The notes below the pieces were generated by a model, which did not search any database, had not been told where the DNA came from, and was given only the letters and a program-made list of their open reading frames with translations. A stretch of 64,000 bases of DNA from AP-15 sp963755435 (lineage in GTDB: Bacteria; Pseudomonadota; Alphaproteobacteria; ATCC43930; CGMCC-115725), in the NCBI GenBank assembly GCA_963755435.1, contig CAVWJX010000003.1:310001-374000 (forward strand), in the 5' to 3' direction. The position numbers and the translations under genes are program-made. Position 1 is the stretch's first letter. Each line of letters opens with the position of its first letter. Shown here one piece after another: positions 28,038-37,712 of the stretch.

Positions 28038-29327
28038 ATGAACATTGTCGACCGCCGGCCCAACCCCAAGGGCAAGAGCCTCAGCAACCGGCAGCGTTTC
28101 CTGTCGCGGGCGCGCGCCGAGGTCAAATCGGCCGTGCAGAACGCGCTCAGGAAGCGCAAGGTCGCCGATGTCGAGCATGGCGAGAAGGTGGCGATCCCGA
28201 TGCGCGGGATCGTCGAGCCGGCCTTCAACCACAGCCGGCGCACCGGGCGCAACGAGCACGTCGTCCCCGGCAACAAGGAGTATGTCCGAGGCGACGAGAT
28301 CCCGCGTCCGAGCGGCGGCGAGGGGCAGGGCGGCTCGCAGGGCAGCCCGGACGGATCGGGCGAGGACGCCTTCGAATTCACCCTCTCGAAGGACGAGTTC
28401 CTCGATATGTTTTTCGAGGATCTGGAACTCCCCGACCTGGTCAAGAAGAGCTTGCGTGAGACGTTTGCGGTCGACCTCCAGCGGGCCGGCTACACGGTCA
28501 GCGGCAGCCCGGCCAATTTGAGCATCCGGCGCACGATGCGTAACAGCATGGCCCGACGGATCTCGCTCAGGCGGCCGAAGCAGTGGGAGGTGGAGGCGTT
28601 GCGCGCCGAACTCGAGGAGGCGCGCGCCCGCGGCGACGAGGGCGAAGTCAAGCGGCTAGCGCTCGACCTCGAACGGGCCGAATTCCGCAGCAAGATCATT
28701 CCCTACATCGACCCGATCGATGTCCGCTACAATCGCTTCGAGCGGGTGCCGCGGCCCAATACCGAGGCGGTGATGTTCTGCCTGATGGATGTGTCGGGGT
28801 CGATGACCGAGGCGATGAAGGATCTCGCCAAACGGTTCTTCATGCTGCTGCACGTCTTTCTGGTTCGCCGCTACCGCCATGTCGATGTGGTCTTCATCCG
28901 CCACACCAGCACCGCCGAAGAGGTTGACGAAGAAACCTTTTTCTACAGCCGGGAAACCGGCGGCACGGTGGTGTCGACGGCGCTCGAAAAGATGCTGGAG
29001 ATCGCCCGCGCGCGCTATCCGACCGACCGCTGGAACATCTATGCGGCCCAGGCCTCCGACGGCGACAATTATGGCGCGGACAGCGGCCGCTGTGTCTCGT
29101 TGCTGGGCGGCGAGGTGTTGCCGCTGTGCCAGTATTTCGCCTATGTCGAGGTCGGCGACGGGATGGGCGGCAGCTTGACCGGCCTCGCGCGCGACAGCGA
29201 TCTGTGGCGCGCCTACAGCGAGGTAGCGCCGGCGCATCCGCATTTCGCGATGCGGCGGGTCGGCGATCCGTCGCAGATCTTCTCGGTCTTCCACGAATTG
29301 TTTTCGAAAGGGGGCGTCCGTGCCTGA
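28038..29327 (+). CDS. yeaH: YeaH/YhbH-type DUF444 protein, VWA-like
   Basis: A 429-residue protein of the DUF444 family. It starts MNIVDRRPNPKGKSLSNRQR, has a Gly/Ser-rich linker (GGEGQGGSQGSPDGSG), and has a metal-ion-adhesion-like DVSGSMTEAMKD near residue 250, suggesting a von Willebrand A fold. Its partner PrkA/YeaG is encoded directly upstream and SpoVR downstream, the standard grouping. The exact role is unknown; an adaptor for the kinase in stress response is an inference. ATG 28038 is preceded by GGAGGGAAG. Confidence 0.94.
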   Translation: MNIVDRRPNPKGKSLSNRQRFLSRARAEVKSAVQNALRKRKVADVEHGEKVAIPMRGIVEPAFNHSRRTGRNEHVVPGNKEYVRGDEIPRPSGGEGQGGSQGSPDGSGEDAFEFTLSKDEFLDMFFEDLELPDLVKKSLRETFAVDLQRAGYTVSGSPANLSIRRTMRNSMARRISLRRPKQWEVEALRAELEEARARGDEGEVKRLALDLERAEFRSKIIPYIDPIDVRYNRFERVPRPNTEAVMFCLMDVSGSMTEAMKDLAKRFFMLLHVFLVRRYRHVDVVFIRHTSTAEEVDEETFFYSRETGGTVVSTALEKMLEIARARYPTDRWNIYAAQASDGDNYGADSGRCVSLLGGEVLPLCQYFAYVEVGDGMGGSLTGLARDSDLWRAYSEVAPAHPHFAMRRVGDPSQIFSVFHELFSKGGVRA

Positions 29328-30945
29328 CACAGCTTCCCTGCCGATGCCGCGATCTCCGATAGGGCGTCGTTCGCTGCCGGGACCGCATTCGCTGCCGATG
29401 TCGCGGCTCGAAGCCACCGCGCCGCTGTTCAACGGCCCCAATTGGGATTACGGCTCGTTGCGCCAGGTCTATGACGCGATCGAGCGGATCGCCGTCGACG
29501 AAATCGGTCTCGACGTCTATCCGGTTCAGGTCGAGGTCATCACCTCGGAGCAGATGCTCGACGCCTACGCCTCGGTCGGCCTGCCGCTGATGTACCGGCA
29601 TTGGAGCTTCGGCAAGCGCTTCGCGTTTCACGAGACGCTCTATCGCAAGGGGCTGCAGGGCCTCGCCTACGAAATCGTGATCAATTCGAACCCCTGCATC
29701 TGCTACATCATGGAAGAGAACTCCATGACGATGCAGACCTTGGTCATGGCGCATGCCGCTTTTGGCCATAATCATTTCTTCAAGAACAATTATCTGTTTC
29801 GGCAGTGGACCGACGCCAACGGGATCCTCGACTATCTCAGCTTTGCCCGCGACTACGTCGCCAAATGCGAGGAGCGGCACGGGGTCGAGGCGGTCGAGCG
29901 GGTGCTCGACGCCGCGCACGCGCTGAAGGATCACGGGGTCAATCGCTACGCCCACCGCACCAAGCCCAACCTCGCCGAGGAGCGGCGCCGAGCCGAGGAA
30001 TGGCAGGCCCATGCCGAGGCGACCTACAACGATCTGTGGCGCACCGTTCCCGGCAGCGGGCGGGACAAGGAAGACCCGGATGAGGCCGAAGCGCGGCTGC
30101 AGGAGATCAAGCGCGATCTCGGCCTGCCCGAGGAAAATCTGCTCTACCTGATCGAAAAGCGGGCGCCCCGGCTCGAAGACTGGCAGCGCGAGTTGGTCCG
30201 CATCGTCCGCCTGATCGCGCAGTATTTCTATCCGCAAAAACAGACCCAGATGATGAACGAGGGCTGCGCCACCTTCGTCCATTACGAGATCATGCGGCGG
30301 CTGCACGACAAGGGGATGATCACCGAAGGCTCGATGCTCGAATTCCTGCATTCGCATTCGAGCGTGGTGTTTCAGCCGGATTTCGACGACCCGCGGTTCA
30401 GCGGCCTCAATCCTTATGCGCTCGGCTTTGCAATGATGTCGGACATCCGCCGGATCTGCGAGGAGCCGACCGAAGAGGACCGCGCCTGGTTCCCCGACAT
30501 CGCCGGTAATGGCGACGGCTATGGCGTGCTGCGCCATGCCTGGGCCAACTACCGCGACGAGAGCTTCGTGCTGCAGCATCTGAGCCCGGCGATGATCCGC
30601 AAGTTCCGCCTGTTCCACGTGTCGGACGACAGCACCAAGCCGGCGCTGCGGGTCGAAGCGATCCATGACGACATCGGCTACCGCAAAATCCGCACGGCGC
30701 TGTCGCGGCAGTACGACCTGTCGCGGCGCGAACCCGACATCCAGGTCGTCGATGTCGATTTGCGCGGCGATCGTTGCCTAATTCTTGCGCATTATGTGCA
30801 TAATGGTGTGCTGCTCGCCGAAAAAAGCTGCCGTGCGGTGTTGCGTCATGTCGCGGTGCTGTGGGGCTATTCGGTTAAGCTGCTCGAAATCGATGCGGCC
30901 ACCGACAAGACCCTGAAGACCTACGAGGTGGCGCAGCCCGGCTGA
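29320..30945 (+). CDS. spoVR: SpoVR family (YcgB) stress protein
   Basis: A 541-residue cytoplasmic protein of the SpoVR/YcgB family. Signature stretches are LMYRHWSFGKRFAFHE, VINSNPCICYIMEENSM, HAAFGHNHFFKNNYLF and QMMNEGCATFVHYEI. The histidine-rich core may bind metal. GTG 29320 overlaps the end of yeaH by 8 bases, so translation is coupled. With prkA and yeaH it forms a conserved module found in proteobacteria in sporulation-independent stress contexts. Confidence 0.95.
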   Translation: MPDTASLPMPRSPIGRRSLPGPHSLPMSRLEATAPLFNGPNWDYGSLRQVYDAIERIAVDEIGLDVYPVQVEVITSEQMLDAYASVGLPLMYRHWSFGKRFAFHETLYRKGLQGLAYEIVINSNPCICYIMEENSMTMQTLVMAHAAFGHNHFFKNNYLFRQWTDANGILDYLSFARDYVAKCEERHGVEAVERVLDAAHALKDHGVNRYAHRTKPNLAEERRRAEEWQAHAEATYNDLWRTVPGSGRDKEDPDEAEARLQEIKRDLGLPEENLLYLIEKRAPRLEDWQRELVRIVRLIAQYFYPQKQTQMMNEGCATFVHYEIMRRLHDKGMITEGSMLEFLHSHSSVVFQPDFDDPRFSGLNPYALGFAMMSDIRRICEEPTEEDRAWFPDIAGNGDGYGVLRHAWANYRDESFVLQHLSPAMIRKFRLFHVSDDSTKPALRVEAIHDDIGYRKIRTALSRQYDLSRREPDIQVVDVDLRGDRCLILAHYVHNGVLLAEKSCRAVLRHVAVLWGYSVKLLEIDAATDKTLKTYEVAQPG

Positions 30946-31001
30946 GCGCGGCCGACAAATCCCGAAGCGGAGATCGACCCGCCGGCGCAGGTGCCGCCCC
31001 G

Positions 31002-32063
31002 ATGATCGTCCTCGGCATCGAGACCAGCTGCGACGAGACGGCCGCCGCGGTCGTCGCCGAAGCGCCACTGGGGTCGCGAATTTGCTCGAATTTGGTGCAT
31101 TCGCAGCTGGTCGAGCACGCGCCCTACGGCGGGGTCGTCCCCGAGATCGCGGCGCGCGCCCATCTCGGCCGTCTCGATCGCATGGTGCGCCACGCCCTCG
31201 CCGACGCCGCAATTCAGCTGAGCGAGATCGATGCGGTGGCGGCCACCGCCGGTCCGGGGCTGATCGGCGGCCTGATCGTCGGCACGATGCTGGCGAAGGG
31301 CATCGCCTGGGCCGCGGATAAGCCGTTTATCGCGGTCAATCACCTCGAGGCGCATGCGCTGAGCGTGCGACTGACCGACGATGTCGCGTTTCCCTATCTC
31401 CTGCTGCTGGTTTCGGGTGGCCACTGCCAGCTGCTCGCCTGCTGTGGCGTCGGCCGCTACACCCGTCTCGGCACCACCCTCGACGATGCCGCCGGCGAAG
31501 CCTTCGACAAGACCGCGAAGCTGATCGGGCTCGGCTATCCGGGCGGACCGGCGATCGAGCGCGCCGCCCGCGGCGGAGATGCGCGACGCTTTGGCCTGCC
31601 GCGTCCGCTCGCCGGCAGGCCCGGCTGCGATTTCTCGTTTTCCGGGCTGAAGACCGCGGTGCGCCGCATCGCCCTCGAGCGCGACCCGCTGGGTGCGCGC
31701 GATCGGGCCGATCTGGCGGCGTCGATCGAGCTGGCCATCTGCGAGGCGCTGGTCGACCGCACCGGCAATGCCATCGCCTGGTTCCGCCGGCAGCACCCGG
31801 CGGGCCGAAGCCTGGTCGTGGCCGGGGGCGTCGCCGCCAACGCCGGGCTGCGTGACCGCCTCGCCGGCCTCGCTCATTCATCCGGGCTTCGTTTCGTCGC
31901 CCCGCCCGCGGGCTTGTGCACCGACAACGCGGCGATGATCGCCTGGGCCGGGCTGGAGCGGCTGCGCCTCGGTCTCGTCGACGGTCTCGACGCCGCGCCG
32001 CGCCCGCGCTGGCCGCTCGATGCCACGGCGCCGCTGCGAAAGGGTGCGGGGGTCAAGGCATGA
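31002..32063 (+). CDS. tsaD: tRNA threonylcarbamoyladenosine transferase TsaD
   Basis: A 353-residue ASKHA-fold protein that attaches the threonylcarbamoyl group to A37 of ANN-decoding tRNAs, working with TsaB and TsaE. Metal-binding histidines are in NHLEAHALSV. The nucleotide-site motifs GIETSCDETAAA and VSGGHCQLL, and the C-terminal CTDNAAMIAWAGLERL, are intact. The ATG at 31002 (MIVLGIETS) is the canonical start. gpsA follows 61 bases later on the same strand. Confidence 0.96.
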   Translation: MIVLGIETSCDETAAAVVAEAPLGSRICSNLVHSQLVEHAPYGGVVPEIAARAHLGRLDRMVRHALADAAIQLSEIDAVAATAGPGLIGGLIVGTMLAKGIAWAADKPFIAVNHLEAHALSVRLTDDVAFPYLLLLVSGGHCQLLACCGVGRYTRLGTTLDDAAGEAFDKTAKLIGLGYPGGPAIERAARGGDARRFGLPRPLAGRPGCDFSFSGLKTAVRRIALERDPLGARDRADLAASIELAICEALVDRTGNAIAWFRRQHPAGRSLVVAGGVAANAGLRDRLAGLAHSSGLRFVAPPAGLCTDNAAMIAWAGLERLRLGLVDGLDAAPRPRWPLDATAPLRKGAGVKA

Positions 32064-32124
32064 TCGTCCGGTCGAAACTGAGGGGCACGCCCGCCGCCGG
32101 CCGAGCCGCCAAAGGCCCGCCCCG

Positions 32125-33114
32125 GTGAAGCGGCTGGCGATCATCGGCGCCGGCGCCTGGGGCACGGCGCTGGCGATCGTCGCCGGGCGCGCCGGGTCGA
32201 GCCCGATGCTGTGGGCGCGCGACCCCGAAATCGTCACCGCAATTGGCGAGCGGCACGAAAATCCGTTTTATCTTCCCGGCATCGCGCTCGATCCGGCGGT
32301 CGGCGCCAGCGGCGACCTCGAGGCGGTGGTGGCCGATGCCGACGCCGCGCTGCTGGTCGTGCCGGCACAGTTCCTGCGCGCGGTGCTCGAGCGCCTGCGC
32401 CGGGTGGCGCCGCCGGGGTTGCCGCTGCTGCACTGCGCCAAGGGGATCGAGGCGGGCTCGCTCGCGATGATGTCGCAGATCGGCGCCGAACTGTTGCCGG
32501 CGTCGCCGTTTGCGGTCATGTCCGGGCCGAGCTTCGCCGTCGAGGTCGCCCGCGGCCTGCCGACCGCGGTGACCATCGCCAGCGCCGACGCCACTCTCGC
32601 CGAGAGCTTTATCGCCGCCCTCGGCAGCAGCCGGTTCCGTCCCTATCTATCGCGGGACCCGGTCGGCGCGGAAATCGGCGGCGCGGTCAAGAACGTGCTG
32701 GCGATCGGCTGCGGCATCGTTGTCGGGCGCGGTCTCGGCGACAATGCGCGGGCCGCGCTGATCACCCGCGGGCTGGCCGAAATGGTGCGCCTCGGGCGCT
32801 CGCTCGGGGCCGAAGCGGAAACCTTTCGCGGGCTCTCCGGCCTCGGCGACCTGGTCCTGACCTGCAGCGCCGCGCAGTCGCGCAATTACGCTCTCGGTCT
32901 GGCGTTGGGCCATGGGCAGAGCCTCGAGGCGGTGCTCGCCGGTCGGCGCTCGGTGGTCGAGGGCGTGGCGACCGCGGCCGCCGTCGCCGGGCTGGCTGCC
33001 AGGCTCGGGATCGAGATGCCGCTGAGCCAGGCGGTCGACGCGGTGTTGCACCACCGCGCACCGATCGACGCGATGACCGATCGGTTGCTGCGTCGACCGT
33101 ACCGCGCGGAGTAG
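32125..33114 (+). CDS. gpsA: Glycerol-3-phosphate dehydrogenase [NAD(P)+]
   Basis: A 329-residue cytoplasmic enzyme that reduces dihydroxyacetone phosphate to sn-glycerol 3-phosphate for phospholipid synthesis. The N-terminal Rossmann loop is IGAGAWGTALA, the family signature LPASPFAVMSGPSFA is present, and the catalytic Lys is in GGAVKNVLAIGCG. GTG 32125 (VKRLAIIGAG) is chosen because it gives the family N-terminus. Confidence 0.96.
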   Translation: MKRLAIIGAGAWGTALAIVAGRAGSSPMLWARDPEIVTAIGERHENPFYLPGIALDPAVGASGDLEAVVADADAALLVVPAQFLRAVLERLRRVAPPGLPLLHCAKGIEAGSLAMMSQIGAELLPASPFAVMSGPSFAVEVARGLPTAVTIASADATLAESFIAALGSSRFRPYLSRDPVGAEIGGAVKNVLAIGCGIVVGRGLGDNARAALITRGLAEMVRLGRSLGAEAETFRGLSGLGDLVLTCSAAQSRNYALGLALGHGQSLEAVLAGRRSVVEGVATAAAVAGLAARLGIEMPLSQAVDAVLHHRAPIDAMTDRLLRRPYRAE

Positions 33115-33230
33115 GCGAACGCGGCGCGACCCTCGGCGATGCATGGTACCCGCTCACGGAAAATGCTTTTCCGGGCCGGTGGAAAGCCAATATCATCGGA
33201 AGACGAGCAAGGCGATCGGCCCGAATTGAT

Positions 33231-33557
33231 ATGAGAGATAACGGAAAGCGCGGCGAGGAAGGACCGGGTACCGGCGTCGTCGTCAAGGCCAAGCCGAAGA
33301 CGAAGAAGCCCTCTATGTACAAGGTGTTGATGCTGAATGACGATTACACGCCGATGGAGTTCGTCGTCCACATTCTGGAGCGATTCTTCGCGAAAACCCG
33401 GCAGGAAGCGACCCGGATCATGCTGCACGTGCATCGCCGCGGGGTCGGATTGTGCGGGGTCTACACCTACGAGGTGGCTGAGACCAAGGTGACCCAGGTC
33501 ATGGATTTCGCCCGGCAGCACCAGCATCCGCTGCAGTGTACGCTGGAAAAGGATTAG
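33231..33557 (+). CDS. clpS: ClpS adaptor protein
   Basis: A 108-residue N-degron adaptor that binds the ClpA N-domain and delivers proteins with bulky N-terminal residues to ClpAP. The core KVLMLNDDYTPMEFVVHIL and LHVHRRGVGLCGVYTYEVAE contains the usual binding-pocket residues. ATG 33231 follows the gpsA gene after 116 bases. clpA begins 19 bases after its stop, giving the normal clpS-clpA operon. Confidence 0.96.
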   Translation: MRDNGKRGEEGPGTGVVVKAKPKTKKPSMYKVLMLNDDYTPMEFVVHILERFFAKTRQEATRIMLHVHRRGVGLCGVYTYEVAETKVTQVMDFARQHQHPLQCTLEKD

Positions 33558-33576
33558 GCAAGGAAGGAAGGCGGGA

Positions 33577-35880
33577 GTGCTGTCACGCAATCTCGAAAAG
33601 TCCCTGCATCGCGCGCTGGCCCACGCCAACGATCGTCGCCACGAATACGCCACGCTCGAACACTTGCTGCTGGCCTTGACCGAGGACCAGGATGCGGTCG
33701 CGGTGCTGCGCGCCTGCAGTGTCGACCTCGACCGGCTGCGCCGCGAGGTGTTGACCTATGTCGACAACGAGCTCGGCAACCTCGTCGCCGCGCACAAGGA
33801 CGACGCCAAGCCGACGGCGAGCTTCCAGCGGGTGCTGCAGCGCGCCGCCATCCATGTCCAATCTTCGGGCCGCGAGGAGGTCACCGGCGCCAACGTCTTG
33901 GTGGCGATGTTCGCCGAGCGCGAGAGCCACGCGGTCTATTTCCTGCAAGAACAGGACATGACCCGGTTCGACGCGGTCAACTATATCTCGCACGGCATCG
34001 CCAAGGCGCCCGGCCGTTCGGAAACCCGCCGCGTCCAGGGTGCCGAGGAGGACGAACGTGGCGACAAGTCGCAGAAGCGCAGCCATGACGCGCTCGACGC
34101 CTATTGCGTCAATCTGAACAAGAAGGCCAAGGGCGGCCGCATCGATCCGCTGATCGGGCGCGAGGCCGAGGTCGAGCGCACCATCCAGATCCTGTGCCGG
34201 CGGTCCAAGAACAACCCCCTCTATGTCGGCGATCCTGGGGTCGGCAAAACCGCAATCGCCGAGGGGCTGGCGCGCCGCATCGTCCAGCGCGAGGTGCCCG
34301 AGGTACTGGTCAATGCGACGATCTTTGCTCTCGACATGGGGGCGTTGCTCGCCGGCACCCGCTATCGCGGCGATTTCGAGGAGCGGCTGAAGGCGGTCCT
34401 GTCCGAACTCGAGGCCCACCCGGGCGCCATCCTGTTCATCGACGAAATCCATACCGTGATCGGCGCCGGGGCGACCAGCGGCGGGGCGATGGACGCCTCC
34501 AACCTGTTGAAGCCGGCCCTGGCCGGCGGCGTCATCCGCTGCATCGGCTCGACCACCTACAAGGAATACCGCAACTATTTCGAGAAGGACCGGGCGCTGG
34601 TCCGGCGCTTTCAAAAGATCGACGTCAACGAGCCCACGGTCGAGGATTCGGTCAAGATCCTGCGCGGCCTGAAGCCCTACTACGAGCGGCACCACAAGGT
34701 GCGCTACACGAACGATGCGCTGCGCGCCGCGGTCGAATTGTCGCACCGTTACATCGGCGACCGCAAATTGCCGGACAAGGCGATCGACGTGATCGACGAG
34801 TTCGGAGCCGCCCAGATGCTGGTCCCGGAAAACCGGCGCCGCAAAACCATCACCGCGCGCGAGGTCGAGGCGGTCATCGCCACGATGGCGCGGATCCCGC
34901 CGAAGAGCGTGTCGCGCGACGACCGCGAGGTGTTGCGCAATCTCGATCGCGATCTGAAGACCATGGTGTTCGGCCAGGACAGCGCGATCGAAGCCCTGGT
35001 GTCGGCGATCAAGCTCGCTCGCGCCGGCCTGCGCGACGCCGAAAAGCCGATCGGCAGCTATCTCTTTTCCGGCCCGACCGGGGTCGGCAAGACCGAGGTG
35101 GCGCGCCAGCTCGCCCGCACGCTGGGCATCGAGATCACCCGCTTCGACATGTCGGAATACATGGAGCGGCACACCGTCTCGCGGCTGATCGGGGCGCCCC
35201 CCGGCTATGTCGGCTTCGATCAGGGCGGGCTCTTGACCGACGCGATCGACCAGCACCCGCACAGCGTGCTGCTGTTGGACGAGATCGAAAAGGCCCATCC
35301 CGATCTGTTCAACATCCTGTTGCAGGTCATGGATTACGGCAAACTGACCGACCACAACGGCAAGAATGTCGATTTCCGCAACGTCATCCTGATCATGACG
35401 ACCAATGCTGGCGCCTCCGATCTCGCCAAACCGGCGATCGGCTTTGGCAGCGGCATCCGGCAGGGCGACGACCACGAGGCGATCAACCGCATGTTTACGC
35501 CGGAATTCCGCAACCGGCTCGATGCGATGATCTCATTCGCGGCACTGTCGCCCGAGACGATCGGGCGGGTGGTCGACAAGTTCGTCTTGCAATTGGAAGA
35601 GCAGCTGGCCGACCGCAACGTCACGATCGAGCTCGACCCGGCCGCCCGCAAATGGCTCGCCGAAAAAGGCTACGATCCGTTGTTCGGCGCCCGCCCGCTG
35701 GCGCGCGTGATCCAGGAGCACATCAAAAAACCGCTCGCCGAGGAATTGCTGTTCGGGCGTCTGGCCAAGGGCGGAGTAGTGCGCGTCACCAAAAAGCCGG
35801 AAGACGACGCGCTCGCCTTCGCCTTCGAGGAAGGGCCCGCGGCCCCGGCTGAGCCCAAGGAGCCGGCTCTGGTCGAGTAA
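33577..35880 (+). CDS. clpA: ATP-dependent Clp protease ATP-binding subunit ClpA
   Basis: A 767-residue unfoldase that feeds ClpP. An N-terminal Clp_N domain (SRNLEKSLHRALAHANDR) binds ClpS. Two AAA modules follow: Walker A GDPGVGKTAIAEGLA (about residue 218) and GPTGVGKTEVARQLA (about 498). Each has its Walker B (ILFIDEIHT, LLLDEIEKAHPD). Sensor regions and the PAIGFGSG segment near the ClpP-contact loop are present. The start is GTG 33577 after GGAAGGCGGGA. It is intact. Confidence 0.97.
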   Translation: MLSRNLEKSLHRALAHANDRRHEYATLEHLLLALTEDQDAVAVLRACSVDLDRLRREVLTYVDNELGNLVAAHKDDAKPTASFQRVLQRAAIHVQSSGREEVTGANVLVAMFAERESHAVYFLQEQDMTRFDAVNYISHGIAKAPGRSETRRVQGAEEDERGDKSQKRSHDALDAYCVNLNKKAKGGRIDPLIGREAEVERTIQILCRRSKNNPLYVGDPGVGKTAIAEGLARRIVQREVPEVLVNATIFALDMGALLAGTRYRGDFEERLKAVLSELEAHPGAILFIDEIHTVIGAGATSGGAMDASNLLKPALAGGVIRCIGSTTYKEYRNYFEKDRALVRRFQKIDVNEPTVEDSVKILRGLKPYYERHHKVRYTNDALRAAVELSHRYIGDRKLPDKAIDVIDEFGAAQMLVPENRRRKTITAREVEAVIATMARIPPKSVSRDDREVLRNLDRDLKTMVFGQDSAIEALVSAIKLARAGLRDAEKPIGSYLFSGPTGVGKTEVARQLARTLGIEITRFDMSEYMERHTVSRLIGAPPGYVGFDQGGLLTDAIDQHPHSVLLLDEIEKAHPDLFNILLQVMDYGKLTDHNGKNVDFRNVILIMTTNAGASDLAKPAIGFGSGIRQGDDHEAINRMFTPEFRNRLDAMISFAALSPETIGRVVDKFVLQLEEQLADRNVTIELDPAARKWLAEKGYDPLFGARPLARVIQEHIKKPLAEELLFGRLAKGGVVRVTKKPEDDALAFAFEEGPAAPAEPKEPALVE

Positions 35881-35936
35881 CCGCGCCGCAGCATCGGGTC
35901 GGACGGGCAGGGCGCCTGCCGCTGACGCGAGCTTCA

Positions 35937-37712
35937 TCAGCCTTCGGCCAACGCTGCCGCGGTATCGGGCGGCAGCGGCACGCGCTCGATATGATGGCGG
36001 TGCCACAGCGCATAAAACAACAGGTTCCAGGCGGCGCGTCCGGCGCGCTTTTGCCCGGCGGCGGCAAATAGGGTTTCGACCGCCTCGGGCCGGCACAGCT
36101 CGCGCACCGCCGGCGAGCGGGCGACGAGCGGGCCGATCGTCTCGGCCCGCCGGGCGATCCAGCGCGCCACCGGCACGGTAAAGCCGCGCTTGCGGGCGAG
36201 CGGCTGGGCTTGCGGCATTTGCTCGGCGAGCCAGCGGCGCAACAGCCACTTGCCGAGCCCGCGCCGGATCTTGAGCTCGTCCGGCAGACGAAACGCCAGC
36301 GCCGCCAGCTCGGAGTCGAGAAACGGCGTGCGGCCCTCAGTGCTATTCGCCATCAAGCAGCGGTCGAGCTTGGTCAGGAGATCGTTCGGCAGCCAGTCGG
36401 CGCAATCGACCGCCTGCGCCGCTTGCAGCGGGGTGCGGCCGCGGCTCTGGGCATGCACTTCGGCCGCCGCGATGCCGTCGCGCCAGCCGGCGACCTCGCC
36501 GCGCAGCACGCCCAGATCGTCGAGCACGCCGCGCGCGCGGGGCCGCCGCCCGCCCGCCCACCATGGCCGCAGCACGCTGCGATAGCGGCCATAGCCGCCG
36601 AACAGCTCGTCGCCGCCTTCGCCCGACAAAATGACCTTGAGCCCGGCCGCGCGCGCCGCCTGGGCCAGGGCAAAGGTCGGCAGCATCGCGTAATCGGCGG
36701 CCGGATCGTCGGCGGCACACACGATTGCCGGCAAGGTTCGCCAGAAATCGGCTTCGGAAAACTCGATTTCGACATGCTCGGCGCCCACCGCCTGCGCTGC
36801 GGCGCGTGCGGCCCCGCGCTCGTCGGCGACGTCGCTCTCGGCAAAGCCGATCGTGAACGCCTTGACCGGGCGCTCGCCGAGCCGGGCCATCATCGCCAGC
36901 ACCGCGGTCGAATCGATGCCGCCCGACAAAAACATGCCGAACGGCACATCGGCGCGCTGGTGGATGCGCACGCTCGTGGCAAAAGCCGCGTCGAGCCGGG
37001 TCAGCGCTTCGTCCTCGCCGAGGGCGAGCGGGCCGTGATCGGGCAAGGCCGCGCGGCGCCGCCGTTCGACGACCCGGCCCTGGCGCACCACCACCGTTTC
37101 GCCCGGCAATACCCGGCTGATCCCGGCAAAGATCGTGTCCCGCCCGGTGGTGAACTGCATCTGCAACAGCTCGTTGCGGGCCCGGCGATCCAGCTCGGCA
37201 GCGACGATGCCAGCCGCGATCAGCGCCCCCGGCTCGGAGGCAAAGGCAAAGCCGTCACTGGTCTCGGCGTAATAGAGCGGCTTGATGCCGAACGCGTCGC
37301 GGCACAGGATCAAGCTGCCGGTTCCGGGATCGTGCAATGCCAACGCGTACATGCCGCGCAGATGTAGGGTGAAATCGAGCCCGTGACGGCGATAGAGATG
37401 CAGTGGCAGCTCGCAATCCGATTGGGTCGAGAACGCCATCGGGCGCGTGGCCTGCAAGGCTTCGCGCAGCTCGATGTAGTTGTAGATCTCGGCGTTGGCG
37501 ATCAGTGCCGCCCCGCCCGGCTCGTAAAGCGGCTGGTCGCCGGTCGCCAGATCGATGATCGCGAGCCTCGTCTGCACCATGCCGACATCGCCGCTGCGGT
37601 ATTGGCCGTCGCCGTCGGGGCCGCGATGGCGCAGGGCGGCGCCCATCGTCCGCAGCGGCGCCGCGGGTGGCGCCGCGCCGTCGCGGGTCATCAGCCCGGC
37701 GATGCCGCACAT
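35937..37712 (-). CDS. asnB: Glutamine-dependent asparagine synthetase-like amidotransferase
   Basis: A 591-residue protein with an N-terminal Ntn amidotransferase domain (catalytic Cys2 in MCGIAGL, HRGPDGDG, NAEIYNY). Its synthetase domain has the ATP pyrophosphatase loop LSGGIDSTAVL and the motif LSGEGGDELFGGYGRY. In polysaccharide gene clusters such proteins often amidate sugars or precursors rather than making asparagine; the glycosyltransferase neighbours fit this. ATG 37712 overlaps the upstream glycosyltransferase by 22 bases, so they are co-translated. It is the last gene of the reverse-strand cluster. Confidence 0.93.
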   Translation of the reverse strand: MCGIAGLMTRDGAAPPAAPLRTMGAALRHRGPDGDGQYRSGDVGMVQTRLAIIDLATGDQPLYEPGGAALIANAEIYNYIELREALQATRPMAFSTQSDCELPLHLYRRHGLDFTLHLRGMYALALHDPGTGSLILCRDAFGIKPLYYAETSDGFAFASEPGALIAAGIVAAELDRRARNELLQMQFTTGRDTIFAGISRVLPGETVVVRQGRVVERRRRAALPDHGPLALGEDEALTRLDAAFATSVRIHQRADVPFGMFLSGGIDSTAVLAMMARLGERPVKAFTIGFAESDVADERGAARAAAQAVGAEHVEIEFSEADFWRTLPAIVCAADDPAADYAMLPTFALAQAARAAGLKVILSGEGGDELFGGYGRYRSVLRPWWAGGRRPRARGVLDDLGVLRGEVAGWRDGIAAAEVHAQSRGRTPLQAAQAVDCADWLPNDLLTKLDRCLMANSTEGRTPFLDSELAALAFRLPDELKIRRGLGKWLLRRWLAEQMPQAQPLARKRGFTVPVARWIARRAETIGPLVARSPAVRELCRPEAVETLFAAAGQKRAGRAAWNLLFYALWHRHHIERVPLPPDTAAALAEG

